A DNA stretch of 64,000 bases. Origin: Tubulanus polymorphus. Taxonomy: Eukaryota > Nemertea > Palaeonemertea > Tubulaniformes > Tubulanidae. Location of the stretch: positions 2,953,855 through 3,017,854 of the forward strand of contig NC_134030.1 of assembly GCF_964204645.1 (NCBI RefSeq). The letters are read 5' to 3'. Position numbers and translations under genes: made by a program. Shown here piece after piece: positions 58,700 through 64,000 of the stretch. The notes under the pieces are model-generated. The model made no database searches, was not told where the DNA came from, and saw only the letters and a list, made by a program, of their open reading frames with translations. How positions within the stretch are numbered: the first letter of the stretch is position 1; the number at the start of each line of letters is the position of its first letter.

Positions 58700-60540
58700 T
58701 ATTTTTACGATTCAGTGACCACCGAGTGGTTTACCGAGCGTCTGGGGCGTGTCTCGTCAACCAGCCGCTTACAGGACTAGCTGCAGGTTTATAAACAGCG
58801 GGACAGCGGATTAGAGCCTGTTTTCACCAGTGTTAACACGGATTTTTAGCAATTTCCTGGAATTCTTCGGTTTGCGAACGTTTTTCTTGATTTTCAGAAA
58901 GTAACAGCCAAGCACCACAGTTGAGAAATACTGAATTTCGGAAAGCAACACAACTGATTATAAAAACAAATCAGGATTATGGCTTTCACAACCGTCGAAT
59001 CTTCGTCATATGTATGGATGGCACCGTGTCTTTCCTATGAGCTCAGTGGGATCATGGACGTACAAACTAGATTTATACGTCCACGGTGGGATAGGGCATG
59101 AATGCTGTTGCATTGACTATCAGTGATAAGTGACAAGCGGATGGTTTGAATCCTACTCGCTGCTTATTTTTCGGGCAACACTTCAAAAGGTCATTTCGCG
59201 AGGTTGAAGAGAAAGCAAAATCCGAACGACGTTGAGTGAGCAAGATAAGCAATCATCATATTATCTTAAGCACAAACAAAAAGACTTCGTTTTTATTTCT
59301 GGAGAGTTACTGATTTTTATTCATCTTTAAATCACAATTTATAACGGTAAATTACACAGTCTATGAATACTGCATTCGAACTAAACACTGATACATATAT
59401 ATTATATATAATAAACCTCCGATCATCTTACATAGATTCATACTCAATTCACGATTTAATACGACAGTAGACTCCACTTTACTCAGTAGTGGTTCGCTAA
59501 GAACCTTAGTGTCAGTGTAGAACATTCTATAGTCGAGACTTAAGTCCAATATCTTAAAGGCTGGCGCGAAATAGTTAGATAGGCTATAGAACTAAGATGG
59601 CCTTGGTCTAAGCCGACTATTGAACCGGCCTGAGATGAGCCGAGAACAAGTTTAGAGAACTGTTTGCGTATATTCACCGACGTCGTTGATACCTGCGTAA
59701 CGAGGAGCCTACTGTAATACAACCGGTCATTTTTTAATGATGTATGTTCTCTCAGTATTCGCTTACAGTCTTTCATCGCACCATTGTTCTACTGAATATA
59801 GAACTTTTTCGGAATAGAATATGATCTTACGAAATGAAATAACAACGTACGTTGACCTTGCGCGTATCGGTCAATAAAAAACATGAAGGTGGGAGGGGAT
59901 GGAGATTCGTGCGCGCTGGGAAGAATGTTTACGCCACAGATTCAATCAACATCTACAGAGAGGAAGTTTGTTTTACACCAAAACAAATATCAAACACACT
60001 AGTTAAATTGATTAATCAATTAATTAACCTAGCCGCTAATTACTTAACGCACGCACGCAAAATACTAGAATAACATTATGATACTAGAAAATAATTATCA
60101 GGATAATTTCTATCATCATGATTAGGATAATACTTATGTATATCAATGTACATTATGCAAATGACAATGTCTGATATTAACATCTTAACGCAGACATTTC
60201 GCGGGATTACGTGTTGAAATGTGATTTGAGTGTTTATATCAACTGATTTTTATCGTTTGTCATGGAGGAGTGATTAATTATTTATTATCATTTCAGACTA
60301 ACCAAATGTTGTTGCAACCACCCGAAATATTTTTTTATCTTAGTTATCTTAGTGTACGTTTTCGAAGTTATTGTTCAATCGATGCTAACACATCGAAAGC
60401 AAATACATTTCGAGATTTATTTTTGACCCACCTGCAGCAGGAGGCAAAACGCTACAAGCGCCATCGGTGCGAACGAACCGACTTCTATGAGTTAATGCAG
60501 CCGCAGCTTAATCCGAACAAAATCAAAACTTTAAAATAAT
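58700..60540. other. Non-coding stretch
   Basis: A B-box-like GGTTTGAATCC at about 59145 suggests another tRNA-derived relic. A fragment of the repeat at 28795 (TAAGAACCTTAGTGTCAG) lies near 59498. The 89-codon plus frame at 60270-60539 has no known domain. Confidence 0.4.
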
Positions 60541-60569
60541 AGGATTGGACCCACTGGTCAAATTTAGGA

Positions 60570-60710
60570 GATAAAAAACGAAATTGATTTAAAAAAATGA
60601 AAATCAAAAGACTCGACTATCATCGGATGACAGTGCTCTCTAGGGAGAGTTTTAAATGTCGTTTCATTGGATTCTTGATAAACAAATTTCGTTTTTAATC
60701 TCATAAATAT
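60570..60710. mobile_element. Foldback-like element with hairpin motif
   Basis: GAGATAAAAAACGAAATTGA on the left and TTTCGTTTTTAATCTC on the right form inverted ends. The centre reads GGATGACAGTGCTCTCTAGG then GAGAGTTTTAAATGTCG. Same organisation as 40321-40515, but with weaker arms. Confidence 0.6.
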
Positions 60711-60719
60711 GTATTCAGC

Positions 60720-62100
60720 GGGTTTTACGTCTTATTACATCAATTCTGCACGTCTGAGAATACGGGCTTTTCTTCTTTTTTACGTAACAAACAATGAGCG
60801 TTGAACACGATATAATTATTCGTAATTTACAGTTCAGTTATTGCACAATAGATAAAGTTTTTACGCCAATTGATCGGAGTTACCATTTATCGCGTATCCA
60901 GACCGTCTGAATAAATAATAGGTTTTTTCACACACTAATAAATGCTCAGAATGTATTAAAATTCATAGTAAAATAGCGAAAAAATCCACAAAAATTAAAT
61001 CACAGATATACACAATGATTTTGAATTTAATCTGAAATGTTTAAAACGAAAAGAAAGATCGAATAAAACATTATATAAATGTTGAAAGTTACAAGCCCAT
61101 TTTGAGATATTGTTTATATTACTTTTATATACTATCTTTGATCCTTTAAAGTTGTTAGTAGCATTCATTTTATGAAGTAATAGATCTTGCGAAGAACGAT
61201 TACACCCATTTGCTGTCGATGGAAGAGTCTCCTGGCAAACAAACAGCTCCCAGGCATTACACACTCTACTACAACTATTCTTCAAGCCTAGAATTTTCAC
61301 ATAGCAGGTATTATTACCTGTATATGTACAGTATTTACAATATATGGATAAGCGTCAATGAAATATGCCACGAAAAATTATCACATCTAAATGTTTCACT
61401 GTAAATTTTCACTTTAATATTGAAGAATGTGGGATCAAAATATCACATATCGCACGACGAATCAGAATCATCGCAGGCAACAAGACGACGAAATTTACAA
61501 ATACTGTTTTCCAATCTTTTCTTTGTTCATGGACAAACGCCCTATAATTTTGACTTGTCGGGCGCAGTACTTTATATTGACCGTCAACACTGTGACTGTC
61601 AAATTTTCATTTGACGTACTGTGACTACGAAATGACGCGTAGTTTCTAGTAAAAGCAAAAGTTCATAAAAGACTAGTTTTCATGAATCTTTGGTAAAGCC
61701 ACATCGATTTGAAAGGCGCGGATACTAGATAACCATCGGTTTGATGGTTATGATAAAAACTCTGATGATTCTAAATATCTTTCATCAGGAAAGTACGTAA
61801 GTTTGTTTCTGGGAATGTTGATACAGAATATTTATCGAGACTCACTCATCCATTTAACCCCAGAACGATAATCAGCTCTCATTTGTTAAACGATATATAC
61901 GCAAAATGGCATTAATTTTGGAGTCAAAAATGCAATAATCCCTCAACTAACGCTTTCTTATATTCTATCAGTTTACTATAGATGCCAAGCAACATCGGTT
62001 CTACGTATGACGAATATATTGTAACTTGCGTCCGGTTCGGCTTTCAAACGTCAGTCCGGTTGATTTTTGGTCCGCAATCCGAATCCGACTTTTAATCATC
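60720..62100. other. Non-coding 3' flank of the ABC transporter gene
   Basis: No gene recognised. Open frames at 61210-61624 overlap in three phases without domain signal. A short hairpin (AACCATCGGTTTGATGGTT) lies near 61730. Confidence 0.4.
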
Positions 62101-62110
62101 GCCATTTCCT

Positions 62111-63907
62111 CTATCGTTGGGCTTTCACTCGCCATCGTAAAACGAGGTAACACCCGCCTCGAAGTACGACGAAAAATGCACACAGCACAATGAAGTCTAT
62201 ATAGAAACGGGCGCTGTCGACGTCTAATTCTTTCAGTACGTCCCCGGCTTTACTGAAGTGACAATACTTGTCAGTTTCGCAGTACAGCGGTTCTCTGTCG
62301 AATCCGTATATAGCCTGCAACACACCCTCGAAAGAATACCTGAAATTGAATATACAACTTTGGTATGAACAGATTTTGAATACTTGAAGAGTCCTTAAAG
62401 TGTCGAAAGTAATTTGTTATTGGTGTTTGTACACATGTATAAGGATCACTGCAATGCCAATCATGATGAGATGATGAGCACATTTTGAAAATTGTCCATT
62501 TTATGTTACGGGCGCCTCTGTAAGGATAACTGAACTGGCAAACATGTTTCGGAGTTTGTGACGATCAAGAAGGCCTGCCACTTCACTTATGTACATTTAA
62601 TAACGTACCCTTTTAAAAAGACGCTATCTCAATATGCGCCATGATATTTTAGGGAATAAAAGTTTAGGGTGCTATACACCTACCTGATGTAAGACCCGTA
62701 AGAAAGCCATTGAAGATATTTGGGAATTGTATCAAAGTTAACGAAAAATCCGGAAAACAACAGAATCGGTATAGCTGTCACTGGACCCAGGAATACAGCA
62801 ACCTACAACATCAAAACGATAACAATGATAGAATGAGAGCTGCAGTAAAACCTTCACTTTGAGATTGACATGATTATGTTGTGTCAGCTGAACGATAATC
62901 CTTTACAATGACAGGACGAGAATCCTCGTCAAGGATGGATCTATGGTTATTTTTGGGGAACCACATATGCTGGACACTTTTTTTGCGTCTTAAGTGGTAA
63001 TTCCGAAAAGCTTAAAAAATTCTGAAATTCATGTCTTCCGATGCCATTCCCAGGCATTCTAAAGTTTGATCACGGATCATGAGACCGAATCAGATAATTC
63101 AAAAAGATTTCATAACAAATGTGTGTCAACAGTTTTGGGCGCCTTGAATCCACCTCGTCTCGTAAATGTGTTTATAATGAGTACCTGTAGTGAGGTGGCG
63201 GCGCCTATCAATAAGCCGAGTGACTGAGCGACTAGTGCTGTTTGCGTGGACAACGTTAAAAACATCACAAAGCGAACAAAATCGTTCGGTTGATTCGTCA
63301 TCCAATAAACGATACTGCCGTACACTAGAGGATAGAAGATCTATAAGACAAAAAAAAGAAATCATCGATACAACTCAATAAACATATCTATAATCATAAA
63401 TTGAGAAAATGATTTAAAACGATAAAGCAATTATGTATAATTATTCGATAAGAAATCAATCGCGCAAAATCGTTTTCATGGTATACATCGTTTTCTTTTT
63501 ATACAAACGCACATTGTTAAACGCTAATGCACGTCGCTGTAGTGATTGGAGTTACGGTGAAGAAATTCGCGAATTAATACGTCTCGTAATACATTCAAAT
63601 AACGTGCTTATTGCGCTTAATTCCAGAACCTCCTAACAACAGACAATACAGGTGTGTAAATCTATTTATGATATCTTTGATTTGGTAAACGGGTGTGGTA
63701 GCTTCAAGTTCAAGTTCAAGTTCATTTATTTCATAGAAAAGAACGTACAACATAAGCTTCGGTGTCACTTTCCTATACATATGGATAATAATGATATGTT
63801 ACGCACCTGGAACGGCATGTCAGCCATCGTCTTGGCAAGATAATACGCCTTCAAACTGTACCAATAATTCATATGTTCCTTCACAAACACTCCCATCTCA
63901 GTCGGGA
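62111..63907 (-). CDS. ABCG1/4-type ABC transporter, C-terminal part (cut by window edge)
   Basis: Four in-phase minus-strand exons, 63907-63807, 63340-63185, 62802-62684 and 62339-62111, ending in a stop. They encode the transmembrane half of an ABCG half-transporter: [92 protein letters not shown] and [17 protein letters not shown]. The end [15 protein letters not shown]... RWRVKAQR aligns with the conserved C-terminus of the ABCG1/ABCG4 group. That group moves sterols and phospholipids as dimers in plasma or endosomal membranes. The ATP-binding domain and start lie beyond base 64000. Choosing between ABCG1 and ABCG4 is not possible in invertebrates, which often have one ancestor-like gene. 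Confidence 0.92.
63702..63722. repeat. (CAAGTT)n hexanucleotide repeat
   Basis: Three to four copies of TTCAAG followed by TTTATTTCATAGAAAAGAAC. It resembles a retroposon tail in reverse orientation to 56213-56245. Located in an ABC transporter intron. Confidence 0.7.
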
Positions 63908-64000
63908 CTGTAAACATAACATGTTTATTGAAATTGTATTTAATCCAATTCTATTCATTATTACTGTTACACGCTGACTATCCGGGGTGCGATTGAGGTC

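Noticed and set aside
60995-61624. Cluster of open frames on both strands
   Set aside because: AT-rich chance frames in three phases without supporting signals.

Overview
The window is eukaryotic nuclear DNA from an invertebrate animal. It has spliced genes with GT/AG introns, vertebrate-type metabolic genes, a Toll-like receptor, many miniature inverted-repeat elements and AT-rich non-coding DNA. A secreted precursor with twelve Gly-Phe-Gly-Glu tetrapeptides between dibasic sites resembles achatin-family precursors, which points to a lophotrochozoan (mollusc, annelid, nemertean, brachiopod or similar). The species cannot be fixed from sequence alone. Exon boundaries below were built by hand from splice sites and reading phase.

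Layout. 0.9-6.0 kb: a tandem pair of two-exon multi-pass membrane genes (TspO/MBR-like), plus strand. 6.4-9.6 kb: a three-exon Toll-like receptor, minus strand. 10.8-13.1 kb: a two-exon Shaw-like voltage-gated K+ channel, minus strand, with a foldback element in its intron. 15.4-20.6 kb: a 14-exon secreted CAP-domain protein with ShK modules, plus strand. 20.7-30.2 kb: repeat-rich; it holds the 3' end of an unrecognised minus-strand gene, degenerate repeat arrays and RTE-like retroelement fragments. 30.2-36.4 kb: RABAC1 (PRA1), plus strand, converging on HMGCL, minus strand. 37.5-43.8 kb: a SCPEP1-like serine carboxypeptidase gene, plus strand. Two tandem PAN/apple-like secreted-protein genes lie nested inside its second intron on the opposite strand. 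44.7-45.3 kb: an intronless four-helix membrane protein, minus strand. 49.5-51.3 kb: a GT31 beta-1,3-glycosyltransferase, plus strand. 58.0-58.6 kb: the achatin-like precursor, plus strand. 62.1 kb to the edge: the 3' half of an ABCG1/4-type ABC transporter, minus strand.

The genes do not form a single pathway; this is an ordinary metazoan neighbourhood. The points of interest are:
- the carboxypeptidase, whose catalytic serine is Asn and one of whose exons lacks an AG acceptor;
- the nested tandem duplication that also copied a host exon;
- the Kv channel with an altered voltage sensor and S6;
- the mosaic TspO-like duplicates;
- at least six miniature inverted-repeat families and a recurring 'GATGA - hairpin - GAAAC' motif.
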